From contig OX104123.1 of NCBI GenBank assembly GCA_944474755.1, positions 14,760,275 through 14,824,274 on the forward strand: a DNA stretch of 64,000 bases. Reading direction: 5' to 3'. A program made the position numbers and the translations under genes. The DNA comes from Limnoperna fortunei. Taxonomy: Eukaryota > Mollusca > Bivalvia > Mytilida > Modiolidae. A model generated the notes under the pieces. It saw nothing but the letters and a program-made list of their open reading frames with translations, searched no databases and was not told where the DNA came from. Below are positions 12,646 through 23,300 of the stretch, in pieces. Numbering within the stretch: position 1 is the stretch's first letter; each line of letters begins with the position of its first letter.

Positions 12646-13098
12646 TCAAGTTGAACTAAAATACTCCTGAACAAAATTGATATGAAGCTCATTAATGTCA
12701 TCCATGTCTGGAACAATCCAATGTCTTAAACCTGGAGAAGGTAAAATTTCAAAATGAGAACATATTACAAATTTTTTATCGACCTCTTGGATATCATCTT
12801 TCAGTGGCCAGTAAAAAGAATGGCCTTGTTTGTTTTTTCGACACATAAATTTTACTTTACACATTTGAGAATTAAAGTCAATAATTTCTCCAGGATACCA
12901 ATTATCCTCATATGAAACAGCTACCCATATACCCTTTTCTAATTGTTTTGGTATATCTAATTTAAGAAGTTCTGTTAAAGTATTTTTCAACTGATTCACA
13001 GTGTTTTTCCAAGCAAATGCTGAACTTTCAACATCCAAATTTAAAAAATGTTTACAATAAAGTATATGCAATCTCAATTTTTCTTTCTTAACTTTCAT
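12646..13098 (-). CDS. C-terminal WYPG domain segment of the multidomain protein
   Basis: Residues of about 150 codons. The first half is helical and basic. The second half reads 'GIWVAVSYEDNWYPGEI', a charged stretch, 'FYWPLKDDIQEV', then 'HFEILPSPGLRHWIV'. The alternating aromatic and small residues suggest a small beta barrel like Tudor or chromo barrels, but this is a guess. The frame stays open upstream to about 13130 ('RDIESLLQNSS'), where a frameshift separates it from the preceding coiled coil. A diverged homologue of this domain is in the locus at 21437-22705. Confidence 0.65.
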   Translation of the reverse strand: MKVKKEKLRLHILYCKHFLNLDVESSAFAWKNTVNQLKNTLTELLKLDIPKQLEKGIWVAVSYEDNWYPGEIIDFNSQMCKVKFMCRKNKQGHSFYWPLKDDIQEVDKKFVICSHFEILPSPGLRHWIVPDMDDINELHINFVQEYFSST

Positions 13099-13130
13099 TG
13101 ATGAATTTTGTAAAAGACTTTCAATGTCTC

Positions 13131-13336
13131 GTAAATCTCACTTTTCTTTCAATAGTTTTCAGTTCATTTTGCTTTTTTTGTTGCGTTTGAAGTTTCTGAT
13201 GTTTTGTTTCTTCAAGAACAATTCTTCTTTCTGCCATAACATTTTTTTCATTTTGTATTTCATTCATTTTCAGTATTTTAGCACCACGTCGAGCCTTTTC
13301 TAATAAACACTTACGACTTTGTTCAGTTTTTGTTTT
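13131..13336 (-). CDS. Basic coiled-coil connector of the multidomain protein
   Basis: Directly after the TAA at 13337 the same frame stays open for over 60 codons ('KTKTEQSRKCLLEKARRGAK', then a lysine/glutamate-rich helix ending 'ELKTIERKVR'). This charged helix is what the related proteins have between core and C-terminal domain. It therefore suggests that the 13337 stop is a lesion, not the original end. Confidence 0.5.
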
Positions 13337-14797
13337 TTACCAATTTATAGTTTTATTTCTTTTCAGCATTGACATTGACGAATGATGACGTAAAGTTGCA
13401 TTTGGTTTCCGTTTCATAGAAAAATCAAGATCTCCAAACAAGTTTTCTGCAGCAATATTTGTTAATTTACTTTGTCGAGTCTTTGTTTTTAGTTCAATAT
13501 CAGGTTCAGAACCATATATTCCACCAGACAAATGATCACTCAGCTGTCTTTTCACAACAGACAGCATAGCTGTACATATGAGTCTAAAAATTTCAGAGGT
13601 TTTAGGATACTTCTTGGCTTTATCATATATAACATTGTCCATTTCATGTGGGAATTGTTCATAAAGAGGGGCAACAGAATCTAATGACAAGATATGGAAT
13701 TTGTCATCTTCAGACCAATCTTTCAGTCTTTCACTTAAAGGAATAAAAAATTTATAAAGGTCCAAATAATGTTCTTTACTGTTAATTAAACACCAAAATG
13801 GATCAGCAAAGAGTAAAGATGCTAATGCAATGGCGGCTACTTGGGACATAATTTCAGAACACTTGATATCAGCCAGAACAGACTCGAGTTTTAAATTAGG
13901 ACTGTCAATAAAGTTTGTCAGAAAGTCAATTATATCATCCTGGTGATGAACAATAGTAACAGCTCCAGTAAACAAATTGTTGAAACGATTTCCCCTGTAA
14001 TTAATAATTTTGGATGGTTTTTCCTTCATAGATAAGTATGCAAGCCATTTTTGTCGAACACCATTTTTTTCATCCCCACGAGGACCTAAAATTTCTGAAG
14101 CAGTGCGTATTAACCGAACAGCTGATGGCTCAGAGTTATCCTTAAATTTGAAAAACTTGGTTAAAGTGTCTCTTCCCATTGGTGGATTAAGCTTATTGAA
14201 ATTTTTTAATGATTTGGTTATTTCACTATGGAAGCCTAACAAAACATGTGCACTACAATAAAAACAATTTAAAGCAGTAATTTCAGACTCTTCAAGGTCT
14301 TCTAACAACAAAGATCGTCGCCATTCATCAATTATTTCATTAGTTCTTTTCATTACACTTGAACGGTCTGACATCATAGATGTTAATTGCAATAATAGTT
14401 TATTCACACTTATGTTTTCAAGTTGTGCCGACTCGTTCAAGTAATGTTGGATTACATTAGCCACCGTCTTTGAATCTTCCTTTGCAACAGGCTTAAAACC
14501 AAGAACTACTGTAGAATTTTGCGTGTGTACCCCAATATCCATAATTTTTTTCCCATCACGACATGTTCCATCAGAAAAGATGTCAAAATTTTTGCTACTT
14601 GTTAAAATTTCACTGACTTGATGTTTTGCAAGCAGGTGACCTTCATCGCATATGTTTGAAATAGTAGTTCTGGATGGCAAATTTTCTGGCAAGCGATCAA
14701 ACAAATTCTGACTTACAATATTGATTACATCTGAAATCTTATTTGTGGAAATGTCCTTACTATGTAGTTCCATTATACATGTCCTAACACTATCAGA
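13337..14797 (-). CDS. Core domain, possible RNase-H-like fold
   Basis: About 478 codons from the first Met, with in-frame coding upstream to about 14797 ('DGNRYSDSVRTCI'). Seen features: 'NFDIFSDGTCRDGKKIMDIG', where an Asp in a beta-strand context followed by a turn resembles the first acidic position of RNase-H-like transposases; a later 'SDRSSVMKRTNEII'; a Cys/His-containing segment 'NCFYCSAHVLLGFH'; and 'YRGNRFNNLF', a motif I recall in the unnamed family. No complete catalytic triad can be assigned by eye. The end at 13337 is a stop codon followed by apparently continuing coding sequence. Confidence 0.7.
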   Translation of the reverse strand, partial: SDSVRTCIMELHSKDISTNKISDVINIVSQNLFDRLPENLPSRTTISNICDEGHLLAKHQVSEILTSSKNFDIFSDGTCRDGKKIMDIGVHTQNSTVVLGFKPVAKEDSKTVANVIQHYLNESAQLENISVNKLLLQLTSMMSDRSSVMKRTNEIIDEWRRSLLLEDLEESEITALNCFYCSAHVLLGFHSEITKSLKNFNKLNPPMGRDTLTKFFKFKDNSEPSAVRLIRTASEILGPRGDEKNGVRQKWLAYLSMKEKPSKIINYRGNRFNNLFTGAVTIVHHQDDIIDFLTNFIDSPNLKLESVLADIKCSEIMSQVAAIALASLLFADPFWCLINSKEHYLDLYKFFIPLSERLKDWSEDDKFHILSLDSVAPLYEQFPHEMDNVIYDKAKKYPKTSEIFRLICTAMLSVVKRQLSDHLSGGIYGSEPDIELKTKTRQSKLTNIAAENLFGDLDFSMKRKPNATLRHHSSMSMLKRNKTINW

Positions 14798-15617
14798 ATA
14801 TCTGTTACCATCTTTTTGTTGGAAAATTCAAGTTTTCTTCAGCTAGACTTTGAATTTGATCATTTGCTATGTTTAACTGTCTTTGAAGGTTTAAATTCTC
14901 AAATTTGGTATAATCATTTTCTATGGCTTTTTCATGAATATGGCTTCTCAGCTTATTGTTTGACTTTTTTGCATGTGACAGACGGTTTGACATTCTATGC
15001 AGTTTTGTTTTATACTCAAAGGATTTTTTGACAGTCATTTTTTCCAGATTTTTAAGTTTAAGTTTCAATGCCTTATTTTCATTGTTGATTGCAAGACTTT
15101 TTTCTTTTATTTTTTCCTCTTTAGCATTTACTTTCTTTAGCTTTCGTTGCAGTCTTTTGCAAAGATTTTCCTTGTTCAAGGCTGTCAGATTAGTTTTTAA
15201 GTTCAAATTTTTAGTTTTCAATTCAGTTTTTTCATTCTTTAATTGTTTTATTTGTTCAGCATAGTTCTTTGATTTTAAGTCGAAGTCTAAAATTTCACCT
15301 TCTGTTTCTTTCAACCTCAAATTTTTTTGTTTTAATTCATTTCTAAGTATAATATTTTCATCCAATATTGTCTCTGCTTCTAGCATGTTTTGTCTTTGCT
15401 GATTGGTTAACTTCAAACACATTTTTGCCAATTCTTTATTCTTAATTTCTACCTCACAAGTCACAGTACAATTGGTAACATGCACAGTTTCATTCATAAA
15501 TTTGAAAAATTGTGACTGTTTTAGAGCTTTAAGATCTTCGGTTTTATTATTTTTAGAAAACGATTGATAAAATTTATTGATTTTTTGAAACATGTATTTC
15601 ATTCTGTCAGAGTGCAC
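14798..15617 (-). CDS. Long coiled-coil segment
   Basis: About 260 residues rich in Lys, Glu, Asn and Leu with heptad spacing through most of the length, e.g. 'NEKTELKTKNLNLKTNLTAL'. It starts a few codons into the frame that follows the N-terminal domain (frameshift near 15605) and ends in an A-run frameshift near 14797, after which the core domain continues in another frame. It probably mediates oligomerisation. Confidence 0.65.
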
Positions 15618-16044
15618 TTCATTTTCATTTCTGACGGTACAAATGCCTTAGCCCATGAACTAACATCTTTCCAAGAATATGAATTTTTATTTTTATATAT
15701 ACATAACTCGTGGAATGCTGCAACAGATATATAAATGTCACTGCTTGGTGCATCAAGTGTAGTTTTGTTTATATTATACAACTGGCATTCATTTCCAATA
15801 AAAATGTTTTTTCCTTGAATGTCAATGTCATGCTGGTCAGTTGACGTTAACACAGTTTTTGAATAATAGGCTCTCCTCATATTTCGATTTACTGTCCTTG
15901 TTATATTTGAACATTTTGCTGGGACATCTAATGCAGGGATAGCATACCGCAGTATATCTTCAAAGGTTGAATAGACAGGGACACCAAGATCATCTATAGT
16001 TTTATACAGTAGAGCATACTGCACTGAAGTTACACTTGTTAAGT
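15606..16044 (-). CDS. N-terminal domain, exon 2 start
   Basis: A good acceptor (ttttcttttcag) precedes the first base at 16044. The phase-1 junction with exon 1 gives a Gly-to-Asp codon change to GAC and continuous coding: 'LTSVTSVQYALLYKTIDD', then 'VPVYSTFEDILRYAIPALD'. About 145 residues with mixed alpha/beta character. No known family recognised. The GTG near 16024 is not a start; the true start is in exon 1. Confidence 0.65.
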
Positions 16045-16487
16045 CTGAAAAGAAAAATATAAAATAGTAAAAGCAACATCAATGTACAAAGCAAGAATAA
16101 AAACAATGGTTATCTTAGCAATACAAAATATGGCAATGTTTTTATATATTAAAATACACTAAGCCATGAATAGGAAGTAGGTATGAGACAGTTCACTTCT
16201 GTAGGGGGCTCAATACAAAATATCAAATGCTTGTTGTAAAGGATGGATGAAATATTTACTTAAAAACTTCTTTTCGACTAATGGCAGGAGAGAAAAAAAT
16301 ACCAGTCTTTTAATTTCACAACTTTTGCATTATGACTGAACAACTCCCTCCCCCCCCCCCCCCCCCCCCCAAAAATAAAAAATTGGCTGAAAAAAAACTA
16401 AGTCCAATCTATAAAAAAAAATCGGGCAGCACCCCTCTTAGGCTGGATGCTTTTTAACCCCCAAACCATATACCCAGGATATTGCAG

Positions 16488-16643
16488 CAGTCTGCGAAAT
16501 TAGCACAAGTCCGCTGGCCCCTGGCCAGTAAAAATCCTTTCGGGCAAGTGAAATTTTGATAAAATTTATATTGAATATATAGGAGAAAATCCAAAAGTTC
16601 AGGATTCGGGCAAGTGAGTTGCAAATCCTAATTTCAAGCACTG
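16488..16643. mobile_element. 156-bp CAGTCTGC MITE with TTGCAG duplication
   Basis: Starts CAGTCTGCGAAATTAG and ends TTTCAAGCACTG; perfect TTGCAG repeats flank it (16482-16487, 16644-16649). It contains two 'cgggcaagtga' motifs. It lies in the intron of the multidomain gene. Confidence 0.75.
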
Positions 16644-16792
16644 TTGCAGGTGGAATTAAATAATTTCTCTCAATATAAATTATAATAAATGAGGACCTGG
16701 AAGTATGTTGGACAGGCTCCATTTATTACGACATGGAGCTTTCACACTTCCAGATGTTTTCCCTAGCCAGAATATAAATGAAAATGTCCTAC

Positions 16793-16886
16793 CTGATCTG
16801 AATTCCTTTTCCATAATTGATTTTAAATCTCCCTCCGTCCATCCGCTTAACGTTAACAATTCTTGGTTTGACAGTGACGTTTCCAT
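16793..16886 (-). CDS. Exon 1 of the multidomain protein gene
   Basis: Starts with ATG at 16886 ('METSLSNQELLTLSGWTEGD') and runs 94 bp to a consensus donor CAG|GTAGGA. Its phase-1 end matches exon 2 at 16044. The 748-bp intron holds a MITE (16488-16643) and a poly-C run (about 16350-16370). The spliced structure argues that this was a host-like gene, not simply a transposon open frame. Confidence 0.6.
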
Positions 16887-18318
16887 TTTGGCGTCCCTCG
16901 ATACGGAAGTGACATTATATGTGCCATATAAGGGCTTGCCGGTAGCGGAGCCATCAATTTAGTTTCGTAAAGATATATACCATTGGAAAGAAAAATTTCT
17001 CAGCTTTCTAAAGATATGATTCTTGAACTTTGAAAACATCGGAAACTTAATAAAATTTCATATTCTTTCTTTCAAAACATTTTTTCTTTAGGAAAACGAC
17101 AAAACTACGGAAAGAGAAAAATATCATCATAAACTTCGAGACTACCGCTTTAAAATGATCTACGAGTCAAATATGTCGGATAAGTGGCTCCACTACCGCG
17201 AACTCTTTGAAATACGATGACAACGGCGACTCTCGACAAAATTTGAACCACGCGTCACGGTAAATATGTCAAACGTTCGCGACGCTACATTTCAACCGAT
17301 AAATGTTAGTTGTTTTCATTGGAAATTTACCGATTTTGTGTCTGAAGACCACTTGTTCATTTCACATCATATATTTTAATAAATTATAGTTTGAAATATT
17401 GTCAAAAACGTCCATCGAAAATTGATCTGTTATTCTTAACTATGTTTGTCCAACGTCAAAATGGCGTCAAGTGTCATACCTAATTAGTCTAGACTTTTAA
17501 AGGCTTTATGGTAAATTCTTGAAACTTAACAAGCTTTACACCTACAAAGGTTTAAAAGATAAAAGGTCAAGAATTAAATTACTAATTTAACCAACATGAT
17601 TCACGATTCCAAAAAAAAAAAAAAAAAATTGACCTACCTACCTATTTATAATTCTATGTAACCGGAAACACACATATTTTTTTGTTTGTCCTTATTGAAA
17701 ACCCTTCAAATTCATCGTCAGAACTTTCTGACATTTTACAAATTGACAGACGATTTAACTACAACTCTGACGTAGGTAACCCAGTTAAAGCGGGGATGAA
17801 TTTTATTGGTGGTCCAAATTTAATTACACCTTTTAAGGAAGTTGACCCTAGAGTTCATGGGAAAATTTTTCTTCGTTGACTGCCAGTCTCGTTGAGAAGA
17901 CTTACGAAAGCAATCAATAAACACCCACGAAAGAAAAACGAATGAAAAGATAATAGGAAATTCGCAATTACATTAAAATATTTAAACAGATAAATTTTAT
18001 TAAAAATGTATTTGTCAAAAACAGTGTATTGAAAAATTATTATTTTTTATTCCGATACTGATAGTAATTATTTTTCGTTTATAATTTAAGATTTATTTAT
18101 ATCTTTTTACACATGTTACAAAATGGCAGCATGATAACTCGCGAAAGTGAAAGTTGAAGAAAGTTGCCCATTACGGTCCGCTTACTGATCGGAAACCCAT
18201 TAAAACAAATCACAACTAAAAAAGAGCACACAAGGACTTAACCAGTTGCGACAAAGATCACGATTCTGCTGCAAAGAAGTACTTTTGTAACCTCGAAGTC
18301 GTCACATAGTTTTTACAT
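16887..18318. other. Intergenic, possible upstream region of the minus-strand gene
   Basis: Upstream of the minus-strand exon 1. Contains a poly-A tract near 17611 followed by 'cctacctacc'. No gene recognised. Confidence 0.35.
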
Positions 18319-18322
18319 CATC

Positions 18323-18412
18323 ACGATGCCTGGAGGCATCGTCAGTCGCATGACAGGCGATGCCTCAAGGCATAGTCCAGTGCGTGACAGGCGATGCCTC
18401 CAGGCATCGTTC
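18323..18412. repeat. Three consecutive 'gatgcc..ggcatc' hairpins
   Basis: Three copies of a short perfect or near-perfect palindrome (gatgcctggaggcatc, gatgcctcaaggcat, gatgcctccaggcatc) are spaced by 'gtgacaggc'-type linkers over about 90 bp. Much more GC-rich than the surroundings. Confidence 0.7.
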
Positions 18413-18667
18413 GCCTGTAAAGGGTTAAAGATGAAACCTCTCATTTCACTATAAACATAAATATCAGTATCCGATAAAAAATGTTGAAAATAAAAACATG
18501 AAATGGGAGGTTTTATTAATGAACTAAACAAAGGGCAAAAACACAATAAATGATAATCATAAAATACAACTCTGAAAACCAAAGCTTGAACACCACTAAA
18601 TAAACCAATGTATACATGAAAAAAAGTTGTTTACATGCTATTTTTTTGTTGAAAAGTTTAAAAACAA

Positions 18668-18955
18668 ATGTGGACTGTGAGCATGCTCACAAAGGTATAC
18701 TCCCCTCCCTCCCCCCTTCTTTCCCTTTAAGTCCAATTATCTCCCCTGAATAATATCCGACAGCGACGAAAGTTCTTCATGCACATCTACATATGATGTG
18801 CTTCCTTCATGTTAAGTTTCATCAAAATCTGTCAAGCCGTTTAGGAGGAGAAGTGCTTACAAGGGATGTAAACAGATGGACAGACAGACAGACAGGGTGA
18901 TTCCTATATATCCCCCAAACTAGTTTGAGGGGGGGGGGGTATAAAAAGGAATTTC
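18668..18955 (-). mobile_element. Short 'taccccc' repeat element, related to 37037-38090
   Basis: On the minus strand it opens with a C-run hairpin ('ctcaaactagtttg' between C and G runs) preceded by 'tata'. It then passes (tctg)n-rich sequence and a conserved 'gatgaaactt' segment, and ends with the palindrome 'tgagcatgctca'. The larger element at 37037 has the same opening and a similar ending, but also a tandem core. Confidence 0.6.
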
Positions 18956-19812
18956 CCTACCTATCTACCCTAACCAGAGACAGGTGGCATACATGTGATA
19001 TTTCTCTCAGCCCAATGTGTGAGACTGGACTAAAGTTTGTGTGAGATTTTTAGTTGACCCTGATTTTGCCTTATTAGCGTTTTCATTCTTTGATTTTGTT
19101 TGTTGTTTTGTTGTTTCATCTTATTGTTTAACCATGTTTATGATTCTTCTCTGTTGTTCTTGGTGGAGCCTGTATTGGATATGTTTGTCATATGTATGTT
19201 TACATTATTTGTTTTGCGTGAGATTGTTGTCTCACGCCATGAGAGCATTGGACCTTCAGAATTTTTTGTCTCACGCCATGAGATATCACATGTATGACAG
19301 GTGGGTCAGGTTTTGGGCAAACAGAAATATTTTAAAGTCTGGCATCAACAGGGACATCAATATTTAAAGATAAAAAAATCCCCAATGACAATAAGTTACT
19401 GTGTGGATAATGTCAAGGAGATGTGTCACATACCATGGTTCTTGAACTTTGATGTCAAGGTCAGCAAGGCTCACAGTGATGTTAACCATTTCACTGATTT
19501 CTAGTTAACAGAAAATTTTTGTTCCAGCAATGAAAGCTGAAAATCTGCAGTATTTAAGCCAAGTAACATGTAAATGAACTTAGTGGCATGCATGAAGTTC
19601 TTTGTGTGACACTGGGTACAAATGGGAACTTGCTTTGCATGGCTTGGAGATAAAAAATAATACAGTTATTTGTCATAAAAGAAAATAAGCCTAAATTATG
19701 GATAAATGTTATTAAAATTATTTACATGTTGTATAAATATGTATTTTTCAATATTTTTTTAGGTTGAGTAATTTGATTGCATAGAACAGAACAGTTGAAG
19801 ATTTGAGTTAGA
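18956..19812. other. Upstream of the PRDM9-like gene
   Basis: Contains a 17-bp direct repeat (tgtctcacgccatgaga near 19230 and 19268). No exon recognised. A promoter is expected here or further upstream but no core element can be pinned down. Confidence 0.3.
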
Positions 19813-20349
19813 ATGAAAAAGATGTTTGTAAGTGATGTGATGATCTTCTGTATGAAAAGTATGGATTGAACTGAATTTTTTTTTCGCTATTTTGCAGTAT
19901 TTTGCTTTGAGCTTTATGTGTGGCACTTTTTTTATCTCTCGCCTTGCTGTCGAGATGTTAAGTTAACACTGATGTCACAACGTTACAAAACGGTGAACAA
20001 CAGATTTATGTTTTTTTAAAATGATGCATTTTCTTGTCATCTTTGACATCTCGGGGCTGTCAACCTTTCAGGTTAGATACTTAATATTTTTATATAACCC
20101 CTATAATGCAAAAATGATGATTCATTTATAAAAATTGTTTTCTTTTGGTGATAATATGCTGTTGTTTGTTTAAGGAAATACCCAAACTCCCAAGTTCAGA
20201 AGAAATTGATTTCAAGAAATTGACAGAGGAGGAAGGCATTGGTGATATTGATCAGTATTTCACCAAAAAGGAATTGGCCAGCTTGTCAGAATATGAAAAG
20301 CTGAGATATAGGAACATGAAGAAGAACTATGAAATGATGATCAGATTGG
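19813..20349 (+). CDS. PRDM9: Possible first coding exon and KRAB-like exon of PRDM9 homologue
   Basis: The KRAB-like exon is 20175-20349: acceptor 'tttaag', donor GG|GTAAAA, phase 0 in and phase 1 out. It encodes '[19 protein letters not shown]' and '[17 protein letters not shown]', matching the divergent KRAB of PRDM9 (human form has YFTKEEW and RYRNVKRNY). A candidate start exon at 19813-19827 reads ATGAAAAAGATGTTT and is followed by a perfect donor GTAAGT. Its phase-0 end fits the KRAB exon. The KRAB exon is secure; the start exon is inference. In vertebrates this domain contributes to protein interactions needed for hotspot activity. Confidence 0.8.
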
Positions 20350-23300
20350 GTAAAATTTAGATAAAAACTTCAATCAAAAGAATCAAAACATAGCTTGTTT
20401 TTGATGGATATTTGTGTCTGGTTGTTTTATATAATTTATTGTGTTGAGTACCAAAGGAAGAATTCAGAATACATCAAAGATAGGGACTGTCCAAAGCAAT
20501 TTTTTAGTACTAGATATAAACATTTTCTTTTGTTCCATTGGATTGGGCTCAATCCTTAAATTACGACACAAAAAATGGATTGAAAATCATTTGAGAAATA
20601 AAAAAGTTACAACCTTTTTAAATATCCAAATATTGCGTTCATTTTGGAAAAAAGGGCATATTGTACACCAGAAGGCTAAAAGATAAGATTTTAAGTAAAT
20701 TTTATTCATAAAACAATAACATATCCAACAATGTGTACATAATTGATCATAACATTACAGGACAGTTAATACAAGCAACACAAGACATAACTACAATTAT
20801 GCATTGATTAAAAATTAAACACCAATCAAAGTTCAGGTCTAAGTGTGTTGTCTTAGTCATTTTAACCATGGCACCGGTACAAAACTGTACAAAGTGTAGA
20901 TTTCAGAGCAAAAATTTATCACAATTGAATTGAAATCAGCATTACAACTATATATTATTGGAAAGACAGGACTGAATACTATTTAAATATACACTTAAAC
21001 TTGATTTATCAATGTTAATAATTCAAAATGGCCAACACAAGCGTTTTTAACTTGAAATATTACCAATTTCAATAAGCAAAACGGTGTTTAATGATGTTTT
21101 ATGTTGATTCTAATAGTTATTTTTGGTTGAAATATCATTTTTCAATAAATAAGAGATAAATTTGTATCCTGTGTATTTGTTTTTCTCCGTTATTGCCTAA
21201 ATTAATAAGTTTATTATGTTGTTTCATGTGAAAAAAACAACAACAAAAAACGAGAGGAAATATCGCAAAATCATTGTAAATACCTAATAATATAGCATTT
21301 TATCCTTTTATGTCATGACAGATTCACACAAACATAAGTGGATTATTTAATTACCAAGAATTAATAATATATTCAAAGCAATTTAACTATTTATAATTTA
21401 AACCTTAAAACGGGGAGATAACTAACTCTAGGCAAATTGGTACAATTTTTTTATGCCTATATCTTCTTGAAAAGCTGGTCTATTCTGGACTTGCCTGCAA
21501 CAGCCCATAACCTACAGTTTGAAACTGGTATGATATCAATTTCTGACAATACTCCTTCAGAGTATACTTGCTGGATGTCATTTTTGAAAGGCCACTTGAA
21601 GTATTTACCTGATGGAATTAAAAAATAGCGCACAGTTTTGATTTACAACCTCCACACACACCGTCAAGGGTACCACGTGTCAGTAAAAGCAATTGCATAA
21701 AATTTCTCCATTTGAAAACTTACATTTGTACATGTAACTTGCAATTCAGGGGATTTAACTGCTTTCTTTTGTTTTCGTTTTCTGTTTACCTTTCCATTTT
21801 TAGCATTTGAATTTACTCTTAAAATATTGTCAGGTACATTATCAGCAAAGTTAGAAGATATAATCGCTTTTAAATTTTCAAGCAGTGTTTCATTGCTGAA
21901 TTTCACATTTGCATACTGAAATTTGACAAGTTTTTTAGATGGAATTTTAGAATAGAGAAGTTTGCTATGAAATAAAATTTGATTTCTAATCAATAATCTT
22001 TGTTTTGCTTTGGTCTTTCCTGCTAAAGATTGTTCAGATTGGCATTGACCCAAACTCCTTCTTGATTCATTTGTTCTATCAAGTTTTGTTTTGATCTTTC
22101 AATGTGATGTGTTTTATGAAGTCTCTTTTGCATTCTGTAGTTTTTGTCTTTCTCTTGAAACAATTTTCTTTTTTTCTTTGTCCCTTTTTATTCTTTTCAT
22201 GGCAGTTTTTCTTGCAATACTGAAGTATCTATTTCTAGGTTGAATAGAAAGTTTTGAGACCAATATTGACTGTAAATTTTTGTAATGTAGGATTCGACGT
22301 AAATACAAAATATCACTATGTGTTAGAGATATTGGGTGGTCAATTGGGACAATGGATTTTGAAATCAATTGCTCAATGGAAATTCCATTTTTTACAAATA
22401 TTTCTGGCAACTCCCCACAAGGATCCCAATAAGCTTCCTTTACCACTGCATTCCTATCACCACCATTTTAAAGATATTTGTTTATTTTTCTGGTTAAATT
22501 GCTTATTTTGTTAGGTAAAGCTGATGCTGTCATCAATTTGATGAAGAATTTCTGGTAAATATTGTTGAGCATTCAATTTTCTTGCAATAAGACCATCTAC
22601 CAGCAAACTGTAGTTGTTGTAAGTTAAATCTATATTAGGTTTAAAAGGTGAATTTAATCCTATGCTGTTGATTATCTTGAAAATATTTTCTTGAGCTTCA
22701 TCCACTGAAAAACAAATGGAACACAAAGTACAACAGGCTCATACATGTATTGAAAATAAAAAAATCAATGTTTTACATTACTATAGATTAATTTACATTA
22801 TTATACAGGGGTCACCACACTCAAAAAAGTAGGGAGAAGTCAGGGGGACCGTATACAAATAATAAATTTCACAGTAGTTCACACATAGTTTTCATTATTT
22901 ACAGCAATTTCCAGGGTTATTGCTCATGTGTTTTAAAACCATAACACATTTAAATTGAGTTTTTTTTCTTTCTTTTTTCATTATTACTCATGGTATGCAA
23001 TATCAAAGAGTACATAACCTTTATCATTAATCAATGAAAAAACACCAGATATAGGGAATATTTTCTATCTACTTCAGTACTTGTAGCCATACAAGGTATT
23101 CACAAATAAAAATAGATCAACAAAAATATTTGTATAGGTGTAGACATGAACTTCATTCATGAGTTCTTGTATCATAATATTCCTAACAGTTTGTTATGAA
23201 CATGCCATGTTTATCTTATCAAATTTCCAACCAAAGAAGATAGATAGAATAACATTACATTACATTAAACCCAGAAATAATTCTTCTGTTCAGCACACTT

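Larger units (their letters stand above)
12646..16886 (-). pseudogene. Multidomain coiled-coil / RNase-H-like / WYPG protein gene, interrupted (overview)
   Basis: A single ancestral gene can be followed along the minus strand: exon 1 (16886-16793), an intron, then exon 2 coding from 16044 to 12646. In order it encodes an N-terminal domain, a coiled coil of about 260 residues, a globular core of about 480 residues, a basic coiled coil, and a C-terminal WYPG domain. The reading frame is broken at four places: near 15605, near 14797 (one extra A in an A run), at the 13337 stop, and near 13125. Parts resemble a family of unnamed proteins I recall from cnidarians, fish and molluscs; the function is unknown. 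The core may be transposase-related. The lesions may be real decay or homopolymer errors. Pieces are described separately. Confidence 0.75.

Noticed and set aside
14956..15264. Plus-strand open frame opposite the coiled coil
   Set aside because: Phe/Leu-rich shadow of the Lys/Glu-rich coding strand.
16705..16962. Plus-strand 85-codon frame
   Set aside because: Antisense to exon 1 of the minus-strand gene, which has a better start, donor and phase match.
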